Assembly: GCF_012274265.1 (NCBI RefSeq)
Contig: NZ_JAANYY010000004.1
Coordinates: 62,001-126,000, forward strand
DNA: 64,000 nt
Origin: Sphingopyxis microcysteis
GTDB lineage: Bacteria; Pseudomonadota; Alphaproteobacteria; Sphingomonadales; Sphingomonadaceae
Reading direction: 5' to 3'
Positions 16,482 to 25,064 of this stretch are shown here, one piece after another (position 1 is the stretch's first letter; each line of letters begins with the position of its first letter). The notes beneath the pieces were generated by a model. That model did not search any database, was not told the origin of the DNA, and saw only the letters and a list, made by a program, of their open reading frames with translations. Made by a program: the position numbers and the translations under genes.

Positions 16482-17152
16482 CGCGCGCGCTCGTCGCCGA
16501 GGCGATCGGCAGTTTTTTCCTGTTCGCGACCGTCGTCGGGTCGGGGATTATGGCCGAGACGCTGTCGGGCGGCAATGTCGCGGTCGCGCTGCTCGCCAAC
16601 GCGATCGCGACCGGGGCGATATTGTTCGTGCTGATCGCGATGCTGGGCGCGATTTCGGGCGCGCATTTCAACCCGGCGGTTACGCTGGTGATGGCGCTCG
16701 GTCGCAGCATCGCGCCGCGCACCGCGGTGCTTTATGTCGCGGCGCAGCTCGCGGGCGGTATCCTTGGCGTGTGGGCCGCGCATCTGATGTTCGACCTGCC
16801 GCTGCTGCAATTTTCGGCAAAGGCGCGCACCGGCGGCGGGCAATGGACGGGCGAGTTTGTCGCGACCTTTGGCCTGATCCTGACCATCCTCGGCACCGTG
16901 CGGCATCGCCCCGACTGGGTCGCGCCCGGCGTCGCGCTCTATATCACCGCGGCCTATTGGTTCACCTCCTCAACGAGTTTCGCCAATCCCGCCATCGCGG
17001 TGGCGCGGAGCCTTTCGGACAGTTTCGCGGGGATCACGCCCGCTGACGTACCGGCGTTCGTCGCGGCGCAGCTTGGTGGTGCTGTTGCGGCTTGGGCGTG
17101 CGGGCGCTGGCTGTTTGCCGGACGGAGTGATGAGACGAAAAGCGACATATAG
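16478..17152 (+). CDS. aqpS: MIP-family aquaglyceroporin, AqpS-type arsenite channel
   Basis: A 224-residue channel of the major intrinsic protein family with about six membrane helices. Both pore half-helices are present: HFNPAVT in the first half and FANPAIAVAR in the second. A GTG start at 16478 overlaps the arsC stop. In Sinorhizobium meliloti, AqpS sits in an ars operon and lets cytosolic arsenite made by ArsC flow out; the same role is inferred here, as no ArsB or Acr3 pump is in this operon. A perfect inverted repeat follows. Confidence 0.88.
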   Translation: MTRALVAEAIGSFFLFATVVGSGIMAETLSGGNVAVALLANAIATGAILFVLIAMLGAISGAHFNPAVTLVMALGRSIAPRTAVLYVAAQLAGGILGVWAAHLMFDLPLLQFSAKARTGGGQWTGEFVATFGLILTILGTVRHRPDWVAPGVALYITAAYWFTSSTSFANPAIAVARSLSDSFAGITPADVPAFVAAQLGGAVAAWACGRWLFAGRSDETKSDI

Positions 17153-17172
17153 AGCATGACGGCCTTCATCTG

Positions 17173-17243
17173 AACCGTAGCCCTGAGCCCGTCGAAGGGC
17201 GCTTCTCGGCAAGGCGCCCTTCGACGGGCTCAGGGCTACGGTT
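17173..17243. repeat. Perfect 30-base inverted repeat with 11-base loop
   Basis: The arms 17173-17202 and 17214-17243 are exact reverse complements, starting AACCGTAGCCCTGAGCCCGT. It belongs to the GTAGCCCTGAG family of palindromic elements and lies between aqpS and the antiporter gene. It could stop transcription, although there is no T-tract. Confidence 0.9.
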
Positions 17244-17346
17244 TCACATTCCTTCGATCAACAAACATCCTCATTTCATGGCGTAGCGACGCGGTCAGGC
17301 GCCGCGCGGGTTGACCCCGGGCGCTCCCGCCCCCTAGGCAGAAACC

Positions 17347-18987
17347 ATGCCGCACGACACGACCCTGATCGGAACCATCGTTGCGGGGCTTGGCGTTGCG
17401 TTTCTGATGGCGGCGCTGGCGCAGCGACTGCGGATTTCGCCGATTGCGGGCTACCTGCTCGCGGGCATCCTCGTCGGCCCGTTCACGCCGGGGTTCGTCG
17501 CCGACACCGGACTGGCGATGCAGCTGGCCGAGATTGGCGTCATTCTGCTGATGTTCGGGGTCGGGCTCCATTTTTCGCTGAAAGACCTGCTGTCGGTCCG
17601 CAAGATCGCGGTGCCGGGGGCGATCGCGCAGATCGCGGTCGCGTGGGCGCTCGGCATCATGCTCGGGCTGTGGCTCGGCTGGTCGGTCGCGGGCAGCGCG
17701 GTGTTCGGGCTGGCGCTGTCGGTCGCCTCGACCGTCGTCCTGCTGCGCGCACTCCAGGCGCGCGATATGATCGAGACCGAAAAGGGGCGGATCGCGGTCG
17801 GCTGGCTGATCGTCGAAGATCTGGTGATGGTACTCGCGCTTGTCCTGCTTCCCGCCATGTTCGGCGACCGCGGCGATGAAGGCGGCAGCGCGGGATTGCT
17901 GCAATCGGCGGCGATCGTGCTGTTCAAGGTCGTCGGCTTTGTTGCCTTCATGTTTGTCGTCGCGCGGCGCATCCTGCCCTGGGTATTGCACTGGGTCGCG
18001 CACACCGGATCGCGCGAGCTGTTTCGGTTGGCGGTGCTCGCAATCGCGCTGGGGGTGGCGTTCGGCGCGGCGGTGATTTTCGACGTGTCGTTTGCGCTTG
18101 GTGCGTTCTTTGCCGGGATGATCCTCGGCGAAACGCAATTGAGCCGCCGCGCCGCCGAGGAAACGCTGCCGCTGCGTGATGCATTCGCGGTGCTGTTTTT
18201 CGTGTCGGTCGGCATGTTGTTCGACCCCAATGTGCTGGTCGAACAGCCGGGGCCGGTGCTGGCGACCGTCGCGATCATCGTCGTCGGCAAATCGCTCGCC
18301 GCCTTCGCGCTGGTCCGGGCCTTCGGTCACACGAACCAGACCGCGCTGACGGTGTCGGTGAGCCTCGCGCAGATTGGCGAATTTTCCTTCATCCTGGCGG
18401 GGCTGGGGGTGGGGCTGGAGGTGCTGCCCGAAACCGGGCGCGACCTGATCCTCGCGGGCGCCTTGCTGTCGATCCTGGTCAACCCGATCCTGTTCACGCT
18501 CGCCGTCAAGCGCGTTCGTTCGGATGCGGCGCCCGGGCCCGCAGCGGCGCCTGACGCCGAAGCGCCCGCGCCGTGCAACGCCGGGGTCGTGCTGATCGGC
18601 TATGGCCGCGTCGGCAGCCATATCGGCGGGCTGATCTGCGGGCGCGGCGAAGGGCTGACCGTGATCGAGGACCAGAAGGACATGGCGGCGGCGGCGCGCG
18701 CGGCGGGCGCGACGGTGATCGTCGGCGACGCAACCAAGGAAAGCGTGCTGCGGCAGGCCGGGCTCGACGAGGCCTCGACATTGCTGATCGCGATCCCCGA
18801 AGGCGTCGAGGCGGGGGCGATCGTGCGGCGGGCGCGGGCGATCAACCCGAAGCTGGTGATCGTCGCGCGCGCACATTCGGACGAGGAGGTCGACGATCTG
18901 GTGCGCCGCGGCGCCGACCATGTCGTGATGGCCGAACGCGAGACGGCGACGCGGATGGCGGAACGGGCGATGCTGACTTTGGTATAG
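17347..18987 (+). CDS. CPA2-family monovalent cation:proton antiporter with RCK-N domain
   Basis: A 546-residue antiporter of the KefB/YbaL type. The first 390 residues are a Na+/H+-exchanger-like membrane domain with 11-12 helices. After a linker rich in A, P and D comes a TrkA-N/RCK domain starting VVLIGYGRVGSHIGG, a Rossmann fold that binds NAD(H) or a related ligand and gates transport. A C-terminal TrkA-C domain is missing, as in YbaL-like members. Potassium as the cation is inferred. The gene appears to be transcribed alone. Confidence 0.88.
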   Translation: MPHDTTLIGTIVAGLGVAFLMAALAQRLRISPIAGYLLAGILVGPFTPGFVADTGLAMQLAEIGVILLMFGVGLHFSLKDLLSVRKIAVPGAIAQIAVAWALGIMLGLWLGWSVAGSAVFGLALSVASTVVLLRALQARDMIETEKGRIAVGWLIVEDLVMVLALVLLPAMFGDRGDEGGSAGLLQSAAIVLFKVVGFVAFMFVVARRILPWVLHWVAHTGSRELFRLAVLAIALGVAFGAAVIFDVSFALGAFFAGMILGETQLSRRAAEETLPLRDAFAVLFFVSVGMLFDPNVLVEQPGPVLATVAIIVVGKSLAAFALVRAFGHTNQTALTVSVSLAQIGEFSFILAGLGVGLEVLPETGRDLILAGALLSILVNPILFTLAVKRVRSDAAPGPAAAPDAEAPAPCNAGVVLIGYGRVGSHIGGLICGRGEGLTVIEDQKDMAAAARAAGATVIVGDATKESVLRQAGLDEASTLLIAIPEGVEAGAIVRRARAINPKLVIVARAHSDEEVDDLVRRGADHVVMAERETATRMAERAMLTLV

Positions 18988-19000
18988 CCCAACCTTCATT

Positions 19001-19082
19001 CCGTTCGTGTCGAGCGAAGTCGAGACACCCCTCAGCGGCGCGCGAGGGCGAAGGGCATCTCGACTTCGCTCGATGCGAACGG
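19001..19082. repeat. Palindromic repeat (CCGTTCGTGTCGAGCGAAG family)
   Basis: Starts CCGTTCGTGTCGAGCGAAGT and ends with the degenerate inverted copy ACTTCGCTCGATGCGAACGG. The right end borders the region from which recQ may start. Related element at 61291-61364. Confidence 0.8.
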
Positions 19083-19149
19083 GAAAAGGATTGGAATGGT
19101 TGAGGTCGGGGCTTCCCCCACCGCGTCAAACTTCCTATCGCCCGTCCCA

Positions 19150-20931
19150 ATGTCCGCCGACGCGCTTCTCCCCCTCCTGAAATCCACCTTCGGTTTCGAC
19201 GCCTTTCGCGGTCGGCAGGCCGACGTCGTCACCCGCGTGATGGCGGGCGAGCGGACGCTGGCGGTGATGCCGACGGGGGCGGGCAAGTCGCTCACCTACC
19301 AGCTGCCCGCGGTTGCGCTGCCGGGCTGCGTCGTGGTCGTGTCGCCGCTGATCGCGCTGATGCACGACCAGCTGCGCGGGGCGCGCGCCGCAGGGATCCG
19401 CGCCGCGTCGCTGACCAGCGTCGACGCCGATGGCGCCGAGACGCGGCAGCGCTACCGCGACGGCGAGCTCGACCTGCTTTATGTGGCGCCCGAACGCGCG
19501 ACGGGCGAGGGGTTTCGCGCGCTGCTCGAGGCGCGGATGCCGGCGCTGTTCGCGATCGACGAAGCGCATTGCGTGTCCGAATGGGGGCATGACTTCCGCC
19601 CCGACTATCGCCTGCTGCGCCCGCTGCTCGATGCCTTTCCGGCGGTGCCGCGGCTCGCGCTGACCGCAACCGCGGACAGGCATACGCGCGAAGATATTTT
19701 GGTTCAGCTGGGGATTCCCGACGACGGGTTGATCCTGGCGGGTTTCGACCGGCCGAATATCCGCTATGCAATCCGCCCCCGGATCACCCCGGCGCGCCAG
19801 CTGGTCGAATTCATCGCCGCCAACCCCGGGCCGGGGATCGTCTATTGCCCGACGCGCAGCGGCACCGAGCGGCTGGCAGACCAGCTCGCGAAGGCGACGG
19901 GGCGGTCGGTCGCCGCCTATCACGCCGGCCTCGATGCCGAGCTGCGGGCGCGGGTCCAGCATGATTTCGTCGCATCGGAGGACGGCATCGTCACCGCGAC
20001 GGTCGCGTTCGGCATGGGCATCGACAAGCCCGACGTGCGCTTTGTCGCGCATGCCGCGCTGCCCAAATCGATCGAAAGCTATTATCAGGAAACCGGGCGC
20101 GCCGGGCGCGACGGCGACCCCGCGGAGGCGATGATGCTGTGGGGTGCCGACGATTTTGCCAAGGCGCGGATGCGACTGAGCGAGCTTCCCGAGGCGCGGG
20201 TGCCGGGCGAGCGGGTGCGGCTGAACGCGCTCGCGGCGCTGGTCGAGACGGTCGAGTGCCGCCGCGCGCAGCTGCTCCGCCATTTCGGCGAAAGCCCGCC
20301 CGCGCGCTGCGGCAATTGCGACAATTGCCTCGACCCCGGGCGCCAAGTCGATGCGACGGTGCTCGCGCAAAAGCTGCTGTCTGCGGTCTATCGCACCGGG
20401 CAGAGCTATGGCGCCGGGCATATCGAGGCGGTCCTGACCGGGCGCAGCGACGAACGGATCGCGCAGCGCGGGCATGACAAATTGTCGGTGTTCGGCATCG
20501 TCGAAGGCGACGAGGCGCGGCTGATCAAGCCGCTCGTGCGCACGCTCGTCGCGCGCGAGGCGCTCGAGACGACCGAGCATGGCGGGCTGATGCTCGGCCC
20601 CACCGCGCGCGCGATGATGAAGGGCGAGGCGGCGGTGCTGATCGCCGAGCCGCCGGTCAAGCGCACGCGGCGCGAGGCGCGCGGCGCAGCAGGCGCGGGG
20701 GCCGCAAATCCGATCGGTGATCCGCTGTTCGACGCGCTGCGCGCCACGCGGCGCGAGCTCGCTGCGGAGGCCAATGTCCCGCCCTATGTGATCTTTCACG
20801 ACGCGGTGCTGCGCGCGATGGCGACCGAGCGGCCCGCGACGCTGGAAGCGATGGGCACGATCCCGGGGGTCGGCGCCAAGAAGCTCGAGGCCTGGGGCGA
20901 TGCGTTTCTGGCGGTGATCCGGCAATTCTGA
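19150..20931 (+). CDS. recQ: ATP-dependent DNA helicase RecQ
   Basis: 3'-5' helicase acting in recombination and repair. The 593 residues contain the Q-motif region FGFDAFRGRQ, Walker A PTGAGKS, the DEAH box IDEAHCVSEWGHDFRPDY, the conserved GRAGRDGDP, zinc-binding cysteines (CRRAQ..CGNCDNC), a winged helix and a C-terminal HRDC domain. The chosen ATG at 19150 puts the Q motif at the usual distance. An ATG at 19096, preceded by AAGGA, would add 18 residues of unconvincing sequence and cannot be excluded. Confidence 0.95.
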   Translation: MSADALLPLLKSTFGFDAFRGRQADVVTRVMAGERTLAVMPTGAGKSLTYQLPAVALPGCVVVVSPLIALMHDQLRGARAAGIRAASLTSVDADGAETRQRYRDGELDLLYVAPERATGEGFRALLEARMPALFAIDEAHCVSEWGHDFRPDYRLLRPLLDAFPAVPRLALTATADRHTREDILVQLGIPDDGLILAGFDRPNIRYAIRPRITPARQLVEFIAANPGPGIVYCPTRSGTERLADQLAKATGRSVAAYHAGLDAELRARVQHDFVASEDGIVTATVAFGMGIDKPDVRFVAHAALPKSIESYYQETGRAGRDGDPAEAMMLWGADDFAKARMRLSELPEARVPGERVRLNALAALVETVECRRAQLLRHFGESPPARCGNCDNCLDPGRQVDATVLAQKLLSAVYRTGQSYGAGHIEAVLTGRSDERIAQRGHDKLSVFGIVEGDEARLIKPLVRTLVAREALETTEHGGLMLGPTARAMMKGEAAVLIAEPPVKRTRREARGAAGAGAANPIGDPLFDALRATRRELAAEANVPPYVIFHDAVLRAMATERPATLEAMGTIPGVGAKKLEAWGDAFLAVIRQF

Positions 20932-20968
20932 TGGTCGGCATTCGACCGGTTGCCGACGTACGTCATTT

Positions 20969-21126
20969 CCTCTCTCCCCTTGTGGGAGAGATGCGAAGGC
21001 TTGGCAGCTTTGCTGCCTAGCCGCAGTTGAGAGGGGTTTTACGCCTGCTGGCGTCCACCCCCTCACCAAGCTTCGCTAGCTCCTGACGGAGCAAGCTGCG
21101 CTATCCTCTCCCACAAGGGGAGAGGA
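20969..21126. repeat. Palindromic repeat (CTCTCCCCTTGTGGGAGAG family)
   Basis: A left arm CTCTCTCCCCTTGTGGGAGAG and right arm CTCTCCCACAAGGGGAGAG frame a 120-base centre with GGCTTGGCAGC..GCTGCCTAGCCGCAG and an inner stem. The centre shares the CTTGGCAGCTTTGCTGCCTAG module with the CCCCTTCAGGGGAGG family. Confidence 0.85.
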
Positions 21127-21221
21127 GCTTGTGGCAGATAACCACCGCAAAGCAGCCCGCCACCGGCTACCGCCACACCTTCACGCTTGTCAGCAATGGA
21201 GCGCGGTTTATACATCCGGCC

Positions 21222-21656
21222 ATGAGCGATTTTCGACCCCTGTCCGCCGACTATAGCGTCGCCCCGCAGATCAGCATCGAGGATGTCGCCGCGGCGAAGG
21301 CGGCGGGCTTTGCGATGATCGTCAACAACCGGCCCGACGGCGAGGAACCCGCCGCGCCGCAAGGCGGCGACATCGCCGGGGCCGCCGCCGCCGAAGGGCT
21401 CGCCTATGCCGCGATCCCGGTCGGCCATGCGGGGTTCAGCCATCCGCAGCTTGATGCACTCGATGCGGTGCTGGCGGGGGCGACGGGGCCAGTTCTCGCT
21501 TATTGCCGGTCGGGGACGCGATCGACCCATTTGTGGGCGCTGGCGCGCGCGCGGGCGGGCGAGGATGTCGATGCGATCTGTACGGCAGCGGCGGGCGCGG
21601 GGTACGACCTGGCGGGGCTGCGCCCGATGCTGGATGCGCTGGCGGGCGAGCGGTGA
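21222..21656 (+). CDS. DUF442 / TIGR01244 phosphatase-like sulfur transferase domain protein
   Basis: A 144-residue protein with the tyrosine-phosphatase-like fold found fused to the metallo-hydrolase in Blh-type proteins linked to sulfide handling. The likely catalytic loop is VLAYCRSGTRST, with the cysteine and arginine spaced as in the family. Here the domain stands alone. The ATG at 21222 gives a start at the family-typical MSDFRPLS. It overlaps the next gene by GTGA. The actual substrate (thiol, phosphate or sulfur) is unknown. Confidence 0.8.
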   Translation: MSDFRPLSADYSVAPQISIEDVAAAKAAGFAMIVNNRPDGEEPAAPQGGDIAGAAAAEGLAYAAIPVGHAGFSHPQLDALDAVLAGATGPVLAYCRSGTRSTHLWALARARAGEDVDAICTAAAGAGYDLAGLRPMLDALAGER

Positions 21657-22060
21657 CGCTGGCCGAGCTGATCCAGCTTGGCGGCTCGGTGGTCGCGGTG
21701 CTGCTTGTGGTGTGGCTGGTGGGCAAGATGGGGCTCGGCGCCGATCCGCGGATCGAGGATGAAGCGCATGCGATCCGCCTCGCCGAAGAGGCCGAGGTAG
21801 GATTTGGCGGGATCGAGGTCGCGCGCGACCGCGCGGGATTTGCCGCGATCGTCCGCAATGCCGAGGGGCGCCAGATGCTGGTGCGCGCGCACGGCAATCA
21901 TTTTGCCGCGCGGCCGATCGACGGGCAGGTGATCGGTCGGCTCGACAAGGATTTCCTGACCCTGACGATGCCTGAACGGACGTTCGGCGCGGTGACTTTG
22001 CACCTCGGCAAGGATGCCGGGATGTGGGCATCGCGGATGCGGGATCTGCGCTGTGGATAA
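21653..22060 (+). CDS. Single-pass membrane protein of unknown function
   Basis: A 135-residue protein with an N-terminal membrane helix (about residues 8-24) and a soluble domain with a repeated hydrophobic/charged pattern rich in beta strand. No family recognised. The GTG start overlaps the previous stop, and its own stop lies inside the first codons of the sterol-desaturase gene, so it is translated as part of a coupled cluster. Confidence 0.7.
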   Translation: MTLAELIQLGGSVVAVLLVVWLVGKMGLGADPRIEDEAHAIRLAEEAEVGFGGIEVARDRAGFAAIVRNAEGRQMLVRAHGNHFAARPIDGQVIGRLDKDFLTLTMPERTFGAVTLHLGKDAGMWASRMRDLRCG

Positions 22061-22967
22061 GCTGCCCGATCCGGTCACCTATGCGATTCCGGCCTTCATC
22101 CTGCTGCTGATCGCCGAAATGATCGTGGCGCGCCGCGCTGACAAAAGCCGGTACGAGGTACGCGATACGCTGAACTCGCTCATGCTTGGCACGGGGAGCC
22201 AGGTCGCCAGCGCGCTCGTTGGCGGGATCGTCGTGGCGCTGGCCGTGTGGCTGCACCAGTTCCGCCTGTTCGACATCGGGATCGATTTCATGGGCTGGTG
22301 GTGGGCGTGGATCCTCTGCTTCGTCCTCGATGACCTCGCCTATTATGTCTTTCACCGCAGCGCGCACCGGGTGCGCTGGTTCTGGGCGAGCCATGTCATC
22401 CACCACAGCTCGCAGCATTATAATCTGTCGACTGCGCTCAGGCAGACCTGGACGGGCTTCATCAGCATTGCTTTCATTTTCCGGCTGCCCTTGTTCCTGA
22501 TCGGCTTTCCGCCCGCGATGGTGTTTTTCTGCGCGGGGCTCAACTTGATCTACCAATTCTGGATCCATACCGAGGCGATCAAGCGGCTACCCAAATGGTT
22601 CGAGGCGGTGATGAACACCCCGTCGCACCACCGCGTCCATCACGGCGTCAACCCGCGCTATCTCGACGCCAACTATGCCGGGGTCTTCATCATCTGGGAC
22701 AAGATGTTCGGCAGCTTCGTTCCCGAACGCGATGATGAGCCGGTGCGGTACGGAATCGTCAAGCAGCTCGGAAGCTTCAACATATTGTGGGCTGCGGTGC
22801 ATGAGTGGGTCGGGATCGCGAAGGACGTCTGGCACGCGCCGTGGAAGCACAAGCTCAGCTATATGTGGCGTGAACCCGGCTGGAGTCACGACGGCAGCCG
22901 CGCGACGAGCGCGATGATCAAGCAGCGCTGGGCGGCGGGGCGCGCGAGCGAGGAAGCGGCGGATTGA
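22053..22967 (+). CDS. Sterol desaturase / fatty acid hydroxylase family membrane enzyme
   Basis: A 304-residue di-iron membrane enzyme. Four or more membrane helices carry the histidine clusters HRSAH, HVIHHSSQH and HHRVHH that bind the diiron centre in this superfamily. The substrate may be a sterol-like, hopanoid, carotenoid or acyl lipid; the sequence does not tell. The GTG at 22053 is chosen because an upstream start would reach far into the preceding gene. A TTGA overlap links it to the next gene. Confidence 0.88.
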   Translation: MDKLPDPVTYAIPAFILLLIAEMIVARRADKSRYEVRDTLNSLMLGTGSQVASALVGGIVVALAVWLHQFRLFDIGIDFMGWWWAWILCFVLDDLAYYVFHRSAHRVRWFWASHVIHHSSQHYNLSTALRQTWTGFISIAFIFRLPLFLIGFPPAMVFFCAGLNLIYQFWIHTEAIKRLPKWFEAVMNTPSHHRVHHGVNPRYLDANYAGVFIIWDKMFGSFVPERDDEPVRYGIVKQLGSFNILWAAVHEWVGIAKDVWHAPWKHKLSYMWREPGWSHDGSRATSAMIKQRWAAGRASEEAAD

Positions 22968-23284
22968 GCGTGCAGACGAGGGCAAGCCGCATTGCACACT
23001 GGAAATATTGGGACATCGTCGCCTTCGTCTCAGGAGGCGTTCCCCCGCTCTTGCTCTTGCTCTCCTTTTACGGCGCAAAGGATTTGGGTGGACTGTGGGG
23101 ACCGCTGTTTCTTGCGGCGGTTCCACTTTATCTGTTGAGCGCTGTGCTTGCTTGGCGGCGCGGTGATGCGCGGTTGATTGCGGGGGGCTGCGCAATGCTG
23201 ATGATCGCGCTCGTTCTGATGCTGCCGGCGATTCTGGCATCGGCGTTTCTTCTCGCCACCTGCTTCGCCGGAGATTGCCTCTAA
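22964..23284 (+). CDS. Small membrane protein of unknown function
   Basis: A 106-residue protein with three predicted membrane helices (about 19-37, 46-62, 73-95) and a basic N terminus; the C terminus ends with two cysteines (CFAGDCL). The TTG start overlaps the previous stop. Position at the end of the desaturase cluster suggests an accessory role, not shown by sequence. Confidence 0.6.
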   Translation: MSVQTRASRIAHWKYWDIVAFVSGGVPPLLLLLSFYGAKDLGGLWGPLFLAAVPLYLLSAVLAWRRGDARLIAGGCAMLMIALVLMLPAILASAFLLATCFAGDCL

Positions 23285-23369
23285 TTTGCAAGCCCCTTGC
23301 CACACCGCTTAATGACATTCATGTAAGTCGCGATTGACCACCGAAGCGGTGGCGAGGGGAGCGGCGGAT

Positions 23370-24956
23370 ATGGATCAGTTTGACATCATCGTCATCGGCG
23401 GCGGCAGCGCGGGGAGCGCGGCGGCGGGGCGGCTCGCCGCGGACGAGACGCGCAGCGTGTGCCTGATCGAGGCGGGCGGGACCAATGACGATGTTCGGGT
23501 CAAGACCCCGGGGTTCATGCCCTTCATCCCCGAAAAGTCGAACTATCGCTATGACACGCTGCCGCAAAAGGGGCTGAACGGGCGGATCGGATACCAGCCA
23601 CGCGGGCGCGGGCTGGGCGGGTCGAGCGCGATCAACGCGATGGTCTATATCCGCGGCCACGCCTTCGATTATGACCAATGGGCGGCGCTCGGCGCGACGG
23701 GGTGGACCTATGCCGACGTGCTGCCCTATTTCAAGCGCAGCGAGGGCAATGAGCGCGGCGGCGACGAGCATCATGGCGGCGACGGACCGCTGAATGTGAT
23801 GGACCAGCGCTGGCCGAATGTGACGAGCCGCCGTTTCATCGAGAGCGCCGCGGCGCTGCAACTGCCCCGCACCGGCGATTTCAATGGGCCGAACAATGAA
23901 GGCTTCGGCCTGTATCAGGTGACGCAGAAAGCGGGCGAACGCTGGTCAGCAGCACGCGCCTATGTCGAGCCGCTGCGCGGGCGTGCCAATTTCGACATCC
24001 GCACCGGCGCGCTGGTCGAAAAAATTGTCGTCGAGAATGGGCGCGCAACGGGCGTCGCGATCCGGCGTGGATCGCAGCGCGAAACGCTGCGCGCGCGCGG
24101 CGGGGTGATCCTGTCGGCGGGGGCGTTCGGCAGCCCGCAGATCTTGATGCTGTCGGGGATCGGCCCCGCTGCGCATCTTGCGGAGCAGGGAATCGCGGTG
24201 ACGCTCGATCGCGCCGCGGTGGGCGACAATCTGCAGGATCATATCGACTATGTGTCGAGCTGGGAAACCCGCTCGACCGACCCGCTCGGCAACAGTCTGG
24301 GCGGCACCTGGCGGATGGTGAAGGCGATTTTCGAACATCGCACCAAACGCACCGGCATCATGACGACCTGTTTTGCGGAGGCGGGGGGCTTCTGGAAATC
24401 GCACCCCGACCTGCCCGCGCCCGACATCCAATATCATTTCGTCCCGGCGATGCTCGAGGATCATGGGCGGACCAAGGTCAAGGGGCATGGCTTTTCGTGC
24501 CACGCCTGTGTGCTGCGCCCCGAAAGCCGCGGCACGGTGCGGCTGGCGTCGGGTGACGCCGCGGCGGCTCCCGCGATCGACCCCGGCTTCCTGACCGACG
24601 AGCGCGACATGGCGACTTTAAGGGCCGGGGTGCGGATGATGCACCGCATCGTCGCGGCGCCGCCGCTCGGCGACTATGCGGGGACCGACCGGCACCCGGT
24701 GAACCTCGACGACGATGCCGCGCTCGATGCGCTGATCCGCAGCCGCGCCGACACCGTCTATCATCCGGTGGGGACGTGCCGGATGGGCAGCGATGGCGAC
24801 GCGGTGGTTGACCCGACGCTGAAGGTGAACGGCATCGACGGGCTGTGGGTTGCCGATGCGAGCGTCATGCCGCGCTTGGTCAGCGGGAACACCAATGCGC
24901 CGAGCATGATGATCGGTGAGCGTGCGGCGGATTTTGTGAAGGCGGCTTTGCGCTAA
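23370..24956 (+). CDS. GMC-family FAD-dependent oxidoreductase
   Basis: A 528-residue choline-dehydrogenase-like flavoenzyme that oxidises an alcohol. FAD-binding IVIGGGSAGSAAAGRL is at the N terminus, the GMC signature RGRGLGGSSAINAM near residue 80, and the catalytic histidine motif YHPVGTCRMG near the C terminus. GAGGGGAG precedes the ATG at 23370. Candidate substrates are long-chain or other primary alcohols; the neighbours do not settle this. Confidence 0.9.
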   Translation: MDQFDIIVIGGGSAGSAAAGRLAADETRSVCLIEAGGTNDDVRVKTPGFMPFIPEKSNYRYDTLPQKGLNGRIGYQPRGRGLGGSSAINAMVYIRGHAFDYDQWAALGATGWTYADVLPYFKRSEGNERGGDEHHGGDGPLNVMDQRWPNVTSRRFIESAAALQLPRTGDFNGPNNEGFGLYQVTQKAGERWSAARAYVEPLRGRANFDIRTGALVEKIVVENGRATGVAIRRGSQRETLRARGGVILSAGAFGSPQILMLSGIGPAAHLAEQGIAVTLDRAAVGDNLQDHIDYVSSWETRSTDPLGNSLGGTWRMVKAIFEHRTKRTGIMTTCFAEAGGFWKSHPDLPAPDIQYHFVPAMLEDHGRTKVKGHGFSCHACVLRPESRGTVRLASGDAAAAPAIDPGFLTDERDMATLRAGVRMMHRIVAAPPLGDYAGTDRHPVNLDDDAALDALIRSRADTVYHPVGTCRMGSDGDAVVDPTLKVNGIDGLWVADASVMPRLVSGNTNAPSMMIGERAADFVKAALR

Positions 24957-24968
24957 GCGACCCTATTA

Positions 24969-25058
24969 CCCTCACCCTTCCGGCGCTTCGCGCCTCCCTC
25001 CCTCTCCCGACGGGAGAGGGAAGGGGCCCGCCGGCGAAGCCGGTGGGAAGGGTGAGGG
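24969..25058. repeat. Palindromic repeat (CCCTCACCCTTCC family)
   Basis: Starts CCCTCACCCTTCCGGC and ends GGGAAGGGTGAGGG, with the inner hairpin CCCTCTCCCGACGGGAGAGGG. It separates the convergent GMC and HxlR-type genes. Confidence 0.85.
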
Positions 25059-25064
25059 AGAAAT

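Noticed and set aside
17173..17243. Inverted repeat as insertion-sequence ends
   Set aside because: The arms are only 11 bases apart and no transposase frame is near; it fits the REP families instead.
17236..18999. Long open frame of 587 codons on the minus strand opposite the antiporter gene
   Set aside because: It is a mirror frame of a high-GC gene: extremely rich in R, D, Q and H, without any domain, membrane or signal pattern, while the plus-strand frame codes for a clear antiporter.
19135..21069. Long minus-strand open frame (644 codons) opposite recQ
   Set aside because: Composition is that of a shadow frame (R/H/G/Q-rich, no recognisable fold), and the recQ frame on the plus strand has all helicase motifs.
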